DNA from: a virus | Direction: 5' to 3' (one strand) | Length of the DNA stretch: 64,000 bases | IMG/VR virus record: IMGVR_UViG_3300027792_000292 | Span: 1 to 64,000 of that record | Shown: piece by piece, positions 1-10,900 of the stretch | How the letters are laid out: every line of letters starts with the position of its first letter | Position numbering within the stretch: position 1 is the stretch's first letter | Notes under the pieces: generated by a model | Databases searched by the model: none | What the model saw: the letters and a program-made list of their open reading frames with translations, nothing else | What the model was told of the DNA's origin: nothing | Program-made: the position numbers and the translations under genes

Positions 1-2
1 TA

Positions 3-2249
3 AAAATATATATGAAGGGTAGATTTCTTGATTCCTCTGACGGTTACAAAACCAAATACTATCCCGTATTTTGGGGACTAATCACAGATGTTACTGAGAA
101 CTATAGTGGTGGTAGTTTTACCTTCTCTATCACATGTTCTGATATGTTGGTATGGTGGAAATGGCAGAAAGTAACTTTGAGACCCTCTTCCTTTAATAGC
201 TTATACGGTGCTCCTTATTTAGAGAAGTTTCCTACGCTATTTAAGAATCTTAATCCATGGGAAATAATATTAGCTTTATTTAGTGGATCGTATTTTATGT
301 CTCCTATCAAGGATAGTACTGGTAAAGTTGTTAGACAAGCCACCTCTAATTTTGTATATCAGAATCTATCTAAGTTTACACAGTTACCCGATTACGGGGG
401 TATTACTCAAGATAATGCAGCCCAATTATTAGGTTCTTTTGCTTTAGATATGACACGTTATTGGGAGCAAAGATTTGGATTTAATTTGGATTTGGGAGAC
501 AAAAGTTCACAGCAGGGAGAAAGAATTCCATTAGAAATGTATGGTCTGACTAAGCCTATAGAGTGGGAGAGTCTTGTACCTAGCGTAAGAGATGCTCAGC
601 AAACTTCAGAATATGATTTCTCTGCGAGAGTTAAGGCTAAATTGACCTTAGACTTCAACATGATAGCCAGATGTATGCCTTTTGCCTCATTTGAAAATTG
701 GGGTGATGGGTCAGAATCTTTGGAGATGACTAAGCTTGAAATAGCTAATGAGGTATGTGAGCAAGCACAAATGGAATTTTTTACGGATACTAATGGTAGC
801 TTTATATTTAAGCCGCCTTTCTATAATATGGATGTAGTAAATACTAATCTCCCAACATATGTTATAGACTCTAATGAAGTCATAAATATGAGTACCTCAG
901 TAGATTCTAATAGTATAGTTACGTATCTTGAAGCAACTAGCCCCATGAGACCTACTAATCCAGAAATGGAGATAATCGGATTCCATATAGATTATGATCT
1001 TATGAAGAGATTCGGACTGAGGTACCAGACTACTGCATTTAGATATGGAAATAGTGCTAAAACCTTGAGATTGTTAGCTGCTGCTGAAATGGCTAAGATA
1101 AACGGAAGGGCTTTCACAGGTAGTGTATCTATACCATTAAGACCTGAAATGAGATTAGGGTATCCGGTGTACATAAGGCATATAGATGCTTATTATTATG
1201 TTTCAGGGATAACACATAATATTACATTCGGGACTTCCGCCACTACAGATTTATCTCTTGAATTTAGAAGAGACCGGGTATTTGACCCTGATGGAACAGT
1301 CGCTGTTGAAGGGGCTGTAAAACAGTCATTTCCTGGAAATATAGTAAAAGGGTATGTATACCGATTTGATGTGAATACTAATATAAGATCTTTGGACAAC
1401 ATTCCGAAAGATCCTGTTATTGAAGCAGCATCACAATTAAATATTCAGCAACAAAATCAGAATGTGACTAATGGGGACATCTCAGCCATACAGGATGCTA
1501 ATTTGGACACTCAAAGGATTAATAATGATATCTTAAAAGATAACCTGCTGAGAGTATCAGATTTAGTAAGTGGTCCTAAAACTACAGGATTCTATAAGGT
1601 TTCTAAAGCCAAAATAACTGTTATTCCAGGGCAGAACCCCACAAACGGGTATTTGAATTATGGAACTCCAGACGCAGTGGTGTCCAATGAGTTACTTATG
1701 ATGACTGATGATACTATTCCGTATACAGATATAAATGGGTACAGGCACATAGGGGCATTCCCATATGGTGCTAATCTTAAGATGTATAAAAGAGGATTAA
1801 TAGATACTTTGGACCCTATACAAAAGACTGATGCAGAAGTAGATACCTTAATGAGCGCCAGACCTACAAAAGTCTCAACGGAAAACTATTATAGAAATTC
1901 AGACGGTGAGACTATATATCAATTTGGATACACTGATGAAACGGTACCGGATAATACTCCTATAGAGAAAGCCGTAGATCTTCAAGATACGTTAACTACA
2001 AAAAAACGTGTAAATACTCCAGGCCCAGATAATACAAAGACTACTCCTGATACAAATAATCCATTATTAAATAATAGTAGGGTACCGATAAAGCAAATTA
2101 ATGATAGTTTAATAAAACAAATGACTACTGCTGCACCAGCGGATCATACTAATGTAAATATTTCTGATATACAAAATAATACTTTTAATGGTATAAAAGT
2201 TATTCAGGGAGCAAAGTTAAAGCCAGCACCAGAATTAAGAGTGAGATAA
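3..2249 (+). CDS. Baseplate hub-like tail protein (gp27 / late control D-like), 5' end probably missing
   Basis: Likely a baseplate hub subunit that joins the tail tube to the central spike. The segment at about residues 375-420, with RPEMRLGYPVYI followed by YYVSGITHNITFG and a Thr-rich beta strand, follows the usual last domain of hub proteins (flow gradient, then y-V-x-x-v-x-H-x-x-x-x-G). The spike gene follows 13 bases downstream, which fits the hub-spike order of contractile phages. The C-terminal third (about 440-745) is Asn/Thr/Asp-rich and looks like a flexible extension. The first ATG is at base 12, but the 11 bases before it hold no ribosome binding site and the frame is open to the window edge, so the true start is probably upstream. 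Family call is by motif and context only. Confidence 0.6.
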   Translation, partial: KIYMKGRFLDSSDGYKTKYYPVFWGLITDVTENYSGGSFTFSITCSDMLVWWKWQKVTLRPSSFNSLYGAPYLEKFPTLFKNLNPWEIILALFSGSYFMSPIKDSTGKVVRQATSNFVYQNLSKFTQLPDYGGITQDNAAQLLGSFALDMTRYWEQRFGFNLDLGDKSSQQGERIPLEMYGLTKPIEWESLVPSVRDAQQTSEYDFSARVKAKLTLDFNMIARCMPFASFENWGDGSESLEMTKLEIANEVCEQAQMEFFTDTNGSFIFKPPFYNMDVVNTNLPTYVIDSNEVINMSTSVDSNSIVTYLEATSPMRPTNPEMEIIGFHIDYDLMKRFGLRYQTTAFRYGNSAKTLRLLAAAEMAKINGRAFTGSVSIPLRPEMRLGYPVYIRHIDAYYYVSGITHNITFGTSATTDLSLEFRRDRVFDPDGTVAVEGAVKQSFPGNIVKGYVYRFDVNTNIRSLDNIPKDPVIEAASQLNIQQQNQNVTNGDISAIQDANLDTQRINNDILKDNLLRVSDLVSGPKTTGFYKVSKAKITVIPGQNPTNGYLNYGTPDAVVSNELLMMTDDTIPYTDINGYRHIGAFPYGANLKMYKRGLIDTLDPIQKTDAEVDTLMSARPTKVSTENYYRNSDGETIYQFGYTDETVPDNTPIEKAVDLQDTLTTKKRVNTPGPDNTKTTPDTNNPLLNNSRVPIKQINDSLIKQMTTAAPADHTNVNISDIQNNTFNGIKVIQGAKLKPAPELRVR

Positions 2250-2262
2250 TAAAGGATGTAAT

Positions 2263-4290
2263 ATGTCTTTTCATACGGAAGCATTAAAACTAACTGGTAG
2301 AAGAGTCTCCCCTGGAGAAAAACCCTCTCTTGGTATGCGTGAGAGAGAAGATATGATTTTCCAGGTGGGTACTATTGAACAGGTTAATGTAGAGAAACAA
2401 ACCCTGATTATTAAGCTGCATGATAATAGAGGAACATCATATAATATACCTATTACACAACCATACTCAGGTGTCGGAAGTTTTATATCTTCTATGCCAG
2501 AAGAAGGATCAACAGTAATACTGGCAGTACAGCGCAATCTAGTAGCTCCTATCGCATATATACCTAGGTTTTCAGCAGGATTAGAACCCTCCTATATAAA
2601 GAGATGGCCCGACAATATAGATTACTCAGGTAAGAATGATTTCTTCTATAGGCTCAAACCGCTGAGACCTGGAGAAGTCAGTTTAGGCTCATCTGGGGGG
2701 ACAGAGTTTTTCCTGGGAGATGATGCATATTTAGAAGATGGATTAGGAGATAAGATTTTCATGAGGTCCTCTGACCAATCTATTATATCGACCTCACTTA
2801 ATAATTATATTTTTTCAAGCGGAGTATGGATAAATGCCGGAACTATACAGAGGAACTCTTTAGGAATATCAAATTTAGGTGAGGGGCACTATGGTAACAA
2901 AGAGACCCTAAAAGATGGAAGAGTGGTTTTTAATTTGAGACCCGGAGAAGTAGGATTCTCAGACGACCACTATACCGAGTACACAATTGAAGTAGAAGAT
3001 CAAGCTAGTGGTGAGATTTCTTTCAATGACGTGAATAATGTTAAAAACACATCAAATAGAAATCCCGTTGCCATTTTCAGTTTGGGAAACTTTGCAGGAA
3101 ATAATCCTAACAAAAGAAATACATATGGAAAACTTTTAGGAGTAAGTCTATTCAAAGATGGATTCGCCAAAGATGGTAATTTTGATTTAGTTTCTCTCAC
3201 AGGCGGGAACCCAGAAAAGTATGGAATGGCGATTACTCTTTATAAGCCTCAAACAAGAAACTATGAGAATGGGGCTTTCTTTGGTATAGATAAAGAAGGG
3301 CACTTTTATCAATACATTCCAGCAGCATCCGGTGGAGGGTTGGGCGGGGGACGCTCCATGTCAATTCTTGCAAAAGGAAATAAGAAAGAGATATGGGGAA
3401 AAGAAGATAATAAGGGAAACTCTTGGGATTTGGTTACTGAAGGCGGAGTGAAGTGGGTATTAGGAAAGCATACGGATAAAGACCGTGACATTCGTGGTAG
3501 AAGCTTAGATATAAGGTCTGATGGTATGGCTTATTACAGATACGGTCAAATAGATGATATGCTAAGGGATTTCAAGGATAGTAAGAAAAAAATTGTAGAC
3601 CTTAACCCATATAAAAAGATAGAAAAAGTTGGAGGTAGCTTAAGAGAGGAAATTACTGGTAGCAGAGAAACTATCATACAGGCTGCTGATAGACTGAAGA
3701 TAAATGGTATGAAAGAGGTTCAGGTTACAGGGGCCTATGCTTTGAATATTGGTACTAATATGAATGTATCAGTAAGTGACTCTTATTCTTTGAAAGTAGT
3801 TAAGCAAGGGCAGGAAGCTTTTGGTAGTAGGATAACAACTATAACAAATGGCAGCAGTGAACTTATTATAGATCCTAAACCAAACCCAGCTAAAGGTGAT
3901 ATAAAAGAAATTATAAAGAGTATAAGTGGTAATAGAAGTTTAACTATACAGAAGAGTGGAAATATAACTGAAGAGATCAAAATACGTGGTAATAGAAGTT
4001 TTAAGACTACTACTGGTAATTTTTCAGCTGAAATAAAGACTAAAGGAAATGTATCTCTTAAAACTAAAGCTGGAAAGATTATATTTCAAACTGTAGCAGG
4101 AGAAGGACAATTCAAAGCCTCTACAAAGATGCTTCTTCAGGCAAGAGCAGGAGTAATAGTTGAGGGGGCTACTATTAGTTTAAAAGGAGCTGGTGGGTTA
4201 TCTAGTGGTGTTATTACCAGGAATTCACATAGGGATTATATAACTGGTGCCCCTTTAATAGCTTCAAATACTGTTAAAGCTACTATTTAA
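2263..4290 (+). CDS. Baseplate central spike protein with OB-fold and repetitive C-terminal region (gp5/VgrG-like)
   Basis: Probably the central spike of the baseplate. Residues about 32-102 read as an OB-fold typical of gp5/gpV/VgrG proteins: a run of short beta strands ending in MPEEGSTVILAVQRN, the usual place where the protein states that it is mixing into the baseplate. The last 170 residues are a regular Lys/Gly/Thr-rich repeat (GNRSLTIQKSGNITEEI, GNRSFKTTTGNFSAEI, GNVSLKTKAGKIIFQ), as expected for a triple-stranded beta-helix needle. No lysozyme motif was seen. It sits directly after the hub-like gene, and the start is preceded by an AAAGGATGTAAT ribosome binding site. The middle (100-450) is unassigned beta-rich sequence. 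Confidence 0.65.
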   Translation: MSFHTEALKLTGRRVSPGEKPSLGMREREDMIFQVGTIEQVNVEKQTLIIKLHDNRGTSYNIPITQPYSGVGSFISSMPEEGSTVILAVQRNLVAPIAYIPRFSAGLEPSYIKRWPDNIDYSGKNDFFYRLKPLRPGEVSLGSSGGTEFFLGDDAYLEDGLGDKIFMRSSDQSIISTSLNNYIFSSGVWINAGTIQRNSLGISNLGEGHYGNKETLKDGRVVFNLRPGEVGFSDDHYTEYTIEVEDQASGEISFNDVNNVKNTSNRNPVAIFSLGNFAGNNPNKRNTYGKLLGVSLFKDGFAKDGNFDLVSLTGGNPEKYGMAITLYKPQTRNYENGAFFGIDKEGHFYQYIPAASGGGLGGGRSMSILAKGNKKEIWGKEDNKGNSWDLVTEGGVKWVLGKHTDKDRDIRGRSLDIRSDGMAYYRYGQIDDMLRDFKDSKKKIVDLNPYKKIEKVGGSLREEITGSRETIIQAADRLKINGMKEVQVTGAYALNIGTNMNVSVSDSYSLKVVKQGQEAFGSRITTITNGSSELIIDPKPNPAKGDIKEIIKSISGNRSLTIQKSGNITEEIKIRGNRSFKTTTGNFSAEIKTKGNVSLKTKAGKIIFQTVAGEGQFKASTKMLLQARAGVIVEGATISLKGAGGLSSGVITRNSHRDYITGAPLIASNTVKATI

Positions 4291-4314
4291 AAAGGATAAG
4301 GAATATAGTATATT

Positions 4315-4932
4315 ATGCCAGTACAGTCTAACCTTATTTCCTCAGCTATAATGGCACAGTTTGCCATCAATAGATTTACGGGGAAAAATAATAAAGATAT
4401 AGCTAATGCAATAGGTGGAGCAGTAGCTAAGTATCTTGTTATACCAAATTTAGTTACTTGTACACTAAACGGGTTAATGGGACCTATTGGTCAGATTTCT
4501 AGTATAGCAGTAGCAGGCATAGTACCACAGCTTATGGGGTCCTTAATGATCAACAAAGCAACTTCTTTAAGATTCACGGGTACTAAGATGAGGCCCTTCT
4601 TTAACTCCATAGCGTTGGGAGTGAGTCAAGCACTTTTAGGTATGATACTCAGTGGTAATGCTGTAGGAATAGCTACAGGGGCTGGTATTGGTAAATTTAC
4701 AGCAATAAGTGACCAAGTACTATCAAAGCTGATATTAGCAGAGATGGTATCAAGAAGAATGACTGGAAAGAATAACAAAGATTTGGCAAATATATTAGCT
4801 TTTGGTATAGCAACTCATTTAAAGTCATCCGCAACTTTTACTGTTATGACAGCTGGGGTAGTAGCTCCGGTACCTCCAGCAGGACCAGTTGCCGTTATAG
4901 GTATACCTTCGATGTACACAAAAATTAGTTAG
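4315..4932 (+). CDS. Hydrophobic virion protein made of three ~62-residue repeats
   Basis: Function not recognised. The 205-residue protein consists of three related repeats. Repeats 1 and 3 both carry an (F/M)TGKNNKD(I/L)AN motif followed by a hydrophobic amphipathic stretch, and repeat 2 has FTGTKMRPFFNSIALG at the equivalent place. Each repeat ends in a Gly/Ala-rich hydrophobic tail. The last tail is Pro-rich (APVPPAGP), which suggests a tip-type ending. It lies between the spike and the giant baseplate protein, so a small baseplate or spike-tip component is plausible. The Shine-Dalgarno-like AAGGAATA lies about 8-12 bases before the ATG. A membrane-interacting role is possible from the hydrophobicity but is only a guess. 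Confidence 0.55.
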   Translation: MPVQSNLISSAIMAQFAINRFTGKNNKDIANAIGGAVAKYLVIPNLVTCTLNGLMGPIGQISSIAVAGIVPQLMGSLMINKATSLRFTGTKMRPFFNSIALGVSQALLGMILSGNAVGIATGAGIGKFTAISDQVLSKLILAEMVSRRMTGKNNKDLANILAFGIATHLKSSATFTVMTAGVVAPVPPAGPVAVIGIPSMYTKIS

Positions 4933-4942
4933 AGAGGATTAA

Positions 4943-7900
4943 ATGGCTGCAGAAGTTTTTAAACTGAACACATTAGATGTGTCTGAGACAGAAGTAAGAG
5001 GTACTCGTGTTGGGCTAAAAAATATGCCCTCTACTTTTACATTTGACACAAACGCTACCTATGACGCACATCTTACAGGGGCTAATTATCTTATTCAGGC
5101 ATCTATAGGAGCCAACAATCTTAAAGGATATGCTGACTTCATAAAGAATAGCAAAGTAGTGCAGAATGTCACGGGTATCAACCCATCCCAGGTGGTTTAT
5201 GGTGATGTCATTCGCAATGACGAAACAATGGACTTTTATACTGTCACAGGTATGGAAGGTACCGATATCCTTTTGACTCAAAGTTACGCGGGGGCTACTA
5301 CAGGGGCATCATGTACTCTTAGGAAAAAGAAATTAGGAAGTGTACAGTTTGAACAGGTAAAGAGCTTCAATGATGAAGGGAAGTTCTACTACAATAAAAA
5401 CGATCAGGTCTGGGCAATTACGGGAATACAACCTGAAGGACCTTACACAGCTTTTTATACAGGAATGCAGACATTCCCCGGAGATCAGCTTGTTTTTACT
5501 CCGCTACCTTCTGCTACTCCTTCGGCCTCTGATATCTCTTCAGTTGAGAGTATTTATAAGCCTCTTGTGGAGAACGCAGAGAACTCTGTAACTGACCTTT
5601 CTCTTAGTCCTATACCTTTCCCACACTCAAGTTTGAAGGTCTTTATAGGGCATACAGGAAGTACGATAAAGAAGGTAGAAGGAGAAGACTACGTAGTCAA
5701 CTATGGTCAACAGCCTGAATATAAGTTCCCGTTCCCACCTTTTCAGGACAGAAAAGTTGCGTATCTAAAGTTCTTGGACAAACTTGATAAGGAAGTACAG
5801 GTAAAAGGGATAGACTCCACATTTACGGGATTCTTCAATGTAGTTAAAAGAAAAGTAATACCACAGTCCCAAGATTTTCTAACACCTATTCAGAATATTA
5901 TACCTAATTCAGAAACCATACAAGTAAATAAAGAGGATAAGAATAGAAATTATAACTATACGATAGACTACCCAAGTGGGTTATGTGCTTTCATAAATCA
6001 CAATAATTCAGAAGTCCTTATAGATAGTGTAACTTATCAAAAAAATATTATATGGGATGGGGTAAGCATATTAAAAGGGGTTGGAGAGAAAAATGTACAA
6101 AATATGAGTAAACTTGTTATACCACCTGTTTCAGGGTTAGAAGGTATAACTGGTTTAATGTACTTCGAGGATACAGATGATAATGCTCTAACAAGAGGGT
6201 CAGACTACATACTTGAATACAGTTCTGGAGCAATAAGTATAGAAACAGAAATGAAAGAGAATGAAGCAGTTCTTGTTTCTTATTTCGTTGAGGGATTGGA
6301 TGAAGAATCTGAGGATCTTCCTATTGTTGATATAAAGACTAAAAAATTCCCTGTAATGCCTAATACCATTACTTTAACAAAAAGATGGAGAAATGCTATT
6401 ACCGGAGAAGCAGGCTCCACAGTAATGACTGAAGGTACAGATTATGAAGTATTCTACCTAACAGGAAAAATAAGTATTCTTACTTTTGTTCCTAATGAAG
6501 AGATCCTGACTCTTTCAATTACATACACACCTCTGTCTCAAATTAACTGCATACTACAGCCCATTCCTGGAAGTAATACTTCCTATAAGATGACCTTAAT
6601 AGATGATTCCATGAAAACAATGGACGCTCTTAATATGGTATATCAGATACAGAACCCGATGATTTCTGTGCCTGTAGTAGACCCTTTCAAAGCCTCTGAT
6701 GACCCTACGAGGACAACATACCAATCAGACCCTGAGACATTTTTATCAGTGAAAATACTCGGGCAGCCTGGATTTGGATTTAAGAACTATACAGACGAAC
6801 AACTTTATGCCTTAGGGATAGATAATTTAATAGCATTAGGATTATCAGAAGCTATAGGAATATCAGAAGACCAGGTACGATCTTTAGGGATAACAGGAGT
6901 TGTAAATCTTGGGTTTGATAATAGTACTGTTGGTTTAGATATAACAAAGTACAAGTATGATTCTAAGACAAAGCTATTGACTATCAAACCAGAGTACAAT
7001 ATAAATAGCGTCCCAGACGCTAATGATACTATTGTTTCGTCCTATAGTTTTGAAGGGGATAGTTTACCGTATGCCCCTGTAGAGTATTCTTTCCCGGTAT
7101 TCTCAGCAGGGACCAACTATTTTGTTATAGAAGGATTTGATAGGACTGATGTTTTATATCCAGAGATGGTAGTAAGGATAGATAACTTTGATCCTGAGAA
7201 TACATATTTCTTCAAGATAAAGTCAGTCTCTTTTGATGGGGATAATACACATATAGAATTGTATGCTGACTTCCCTGATGATATCAGGAATCCCTCTTTC
7301 AGTTTGTTTGATGATTTTATGAACTGGGAAGATATGCCCGAAGGCACTACAATAGATAAGACGACAATGCCTAAGTCATCCTCAATACGTTTAAAGGGAA
7401 ATACTTTAGCTCTTCTTACCTCGCTTAGACCAGATAGCTTACTTTTATTGGATAACAAATATGTCTACACAGTACTTTCTGCTTCAGCTAATGAAGTAGA
7501 TAAAACAGTCGCAGTAAATATTTTTCCAGCGCTACAAACTACGCCTCATGGTGTCGTACAGATATCAAGGACCCCCGTATATGAAGAATCTGAGGTAAAC
7601 ATTGTTTCCAAATTCCCTATCCTAACTGATCCAGCAGAGCCTGCTTTCCAGATATCCTATGCAGCTCCTATGAATCATGAGGGAACAGGGTCTATAATAA
7701 TTGACAAACAAAGCATAATCATAACAGAGAATGTAGATGGTAAGTTAAATCCTAATGCTTATGTATATAAGTTTTCAGACTATACAACAATTAAGGATAT
7801 TATTACAGCAATACGAAGTACAGACTCAACATTCCATACCTTAGATAGTACTATACCAACGTACAGACCTTTCACTATTTCTTCTGCCCTAAATACCGAA

Positions 7901-10900
7901 GACTACTATCTTTCTTTAGGTGACTATAGTGCAGATCTTATTATACCATTTGATGAAGGAATAATAGTTGACCTTCCTTATACCGTGACTATTATACCTG
8001 AGCTTTATAAGTGGAGTCTATTAGAAGTTTTTAAGAATAGTCCTTCTTTTACTATTAAGGCTACAGATAAGACTTCTATGTTCACTAATGGCAATCTTAT
8101 GGCTTTCCAGAATAGAGTATCTGGTACAACTTCTTATTATGAAGTTAGTGGGAGTACTGGGATATCAGGAACCACAGCAACAGATACCCAGGTAACTCTG
8201 AAAGATACAATAAGAGAGAACATAGTTAATCCTAACGCTTATAAGTTTGATAATGCAGTTTGGGTAACAGCGCCAGTCGCAATATCTTTAATCAACTATG
8301 ATACTTCTGAGATAACTTTTGTAGGAGACGTAGTAAAGTACTTTAGACCGGGAACTATGGTAAAATTTGATAGTAGGTATATATATGCTGTTGTTAGCGT
8401 AGAGTTTAATATTAATACTACAGTGGTCTTAGAAGCAACACTTAATAAGAATGTGAAGATACAGAACTCATCTAATTATGTACAGGTTACAGCATACAAT
8501 ATTTTACTTGGTCAAAAACCTACGGAACCTTTCTTTTCTATAACTTATACTGCTCCTCCAGGACGCACGGGAGAAGGGCATATAAAGATAGATGAAGATA
8601 AAGTTACTCTTATAGAGATACTGGACGGAGGAACAAGGAAAGAAGTAGAGTTTAAGTTCAGTGATTTTACAGATATCTATGATTTGACACTGAATATGGA
8701 TACCTATGAGGATTTCAATGTATCAGGATTTACTCCTTTCACAGCGGATGCCTCAGCATATCAGGAAGAACTGGAACAAGGTAAGTTTGTTAAGTATGCT
8801 CTTCCTAAGACAGGCGGAGAGGTTACTATACCATATACGATACTTGTTGCTGAGAAAACCTTTGATATTGGCTACACAAGACCAGTAGGACATAATTCTT
8901 CTGCTTCAATAAAGTTCTTCTCTGATAGATTAGAAATTACTGAAACAGATCCCACTCCTATACCAGCAGTTAAGACGACTACAATTAATTATGTTAATAA
9001 ATCGGTATATGACATCACAGATGAAATAGAAAACATAGACTCTGTAGTTACAGGAAATAAGCCTTTTGCAGTAGTTTTAGGGACAACAGGTGAGCAGCTT
9101 GGATTAGGATTGTTTGGATATTTTGCTATAGCAGGAAATGTAGATGGGCCTATTGGAGATTTCTACTCAGTTAAAACTACTGGGGCTATTATAGGATGGA
9201 ACCTTCTGGGACCTTTGAATATACGCAGATTAGTCCCGGAGATAGATTACATCATAGAGGGTGGTTCAATTACACTTACCGATTCAGTTCTTAGGGGAGA
9301 TAGGCTCAAGTTAAGTTATATGGGTTTAGACGCTCTTCCTGATGTAGCTGGAAAAGATGTAACCTGCAGCTGTAGATTTATTTCTTCATTGCCAAAAGGT
9401 TACAGTGTATTCGTTTACATGGACTACATTAATCAGGATCAGTTTTATCTTCAGACGCTTACACAAAGAGACTTCTTGGAGATAGTCACAGTCCCACAAG
9501 TTCAGCAGATTATGGGAAATAAGGCTACTGGAGGAGGTCAAGGTTCTGATACAGCTGGGGACGATAATGTAAGGGTATATGAGGGTGGAACTATAAATCT
9601 TAAGTACCTCTTAAGGGACGAAGAGATTAAGAAAGACTTATATATTAAACTATGGGACTGGTATAAGCATAGACTTAGAAACTTCACATCTGAAGAGCAA
9701 GTTATTCTTGGGTTCAAATTTGGGCATAGTACCGCAGTAGGTAAATCTGGTAGTACATTTAGTCTTACGGATGATAGTGTTGAAAAATTAACCGTGGCTC
9801 CTGATGTTGTAGTGGATAACCCCGATTATACCCTTACAAGATTAGAAGACTTTAATCAGATAAAAAGGCAGTTTAGTAAGTATTTTCCAATGGATTATGA
9901 TGATTCTGCCCCTCTATTTTATGATAGATTTGGTACTGAGTATCAGTCCTATAATGAGTGCTACATCTATAACATCAAATATACATTTGAGGATGGGAGA
10001 CCAGCTATTATAGAGGGTAGAGTAAAGTCTGTTAATCCCTATTGGACTAAGGGGTTAGATTATACGATTTTAAGTCAGGAGAGTGAAACTCCAGTATCAG
10101 GATATACTAAAGCTATAAGCAGTGATGATAAGGTTTTTAAACCATCAGGGTTGTATGATTTCCTAAAGAGGATAGATGTAGGAGATCAGGTAAAACCTGA
10201 TGAGTCAGAGGATTATTATGACATAGGGAGAATACTTACCGGAACAGATACTTCTACAACTGAAGGTGGGACATATGAGGTACTAGTTTTAAAAGACGGT
10301 CAGTATTTTAAAGAAGAAGGAATAAAGACAGTTACTATGAAGGTATTATCTGGAGGGGATTATAAGAATCCTGCGGATGTGAAGTGGGAAAAGAAGATAA
10401 AAAGGCTTTCCGCAGATAAGACCCAAACAAAAACTTTCACCGAATATGAAGCAGCATTATCGGGTGAAGGATACAACATAAATGTAAATAGAAAAACAGT
10501 ACCATTTTTTCCATGCTATGATGACAACTTTAGTCTTGGTGCAAAAATTGTAGGTGGGAAGATAACTGGGCAGAGGACAGACACAGACAGAATTAAAAAG
10601 TTCAGTTTATATGACCTGCTGAAGATATTATTTTTACCCTACCCAGTGCCAACACCAGCAGAAAATATAAGAATGACTTACGGTACATATAACGAGGATA
10701 CGTTAAAGTATGATCCGATAGAAACGATACCTATAAATATTGCTGATTTAAGTTTCTTTGATCAAAGAAAAGTATCCTCTATAAGAGACGGTATATATAA
10801 TAATACAGATGATGCAAGAAAAGATACAGATGAGATAGTAGGACTAAAGAAGTATTTCTATATATCATTTGAAAAGATTTATACTCCAAATACTAAGAAA

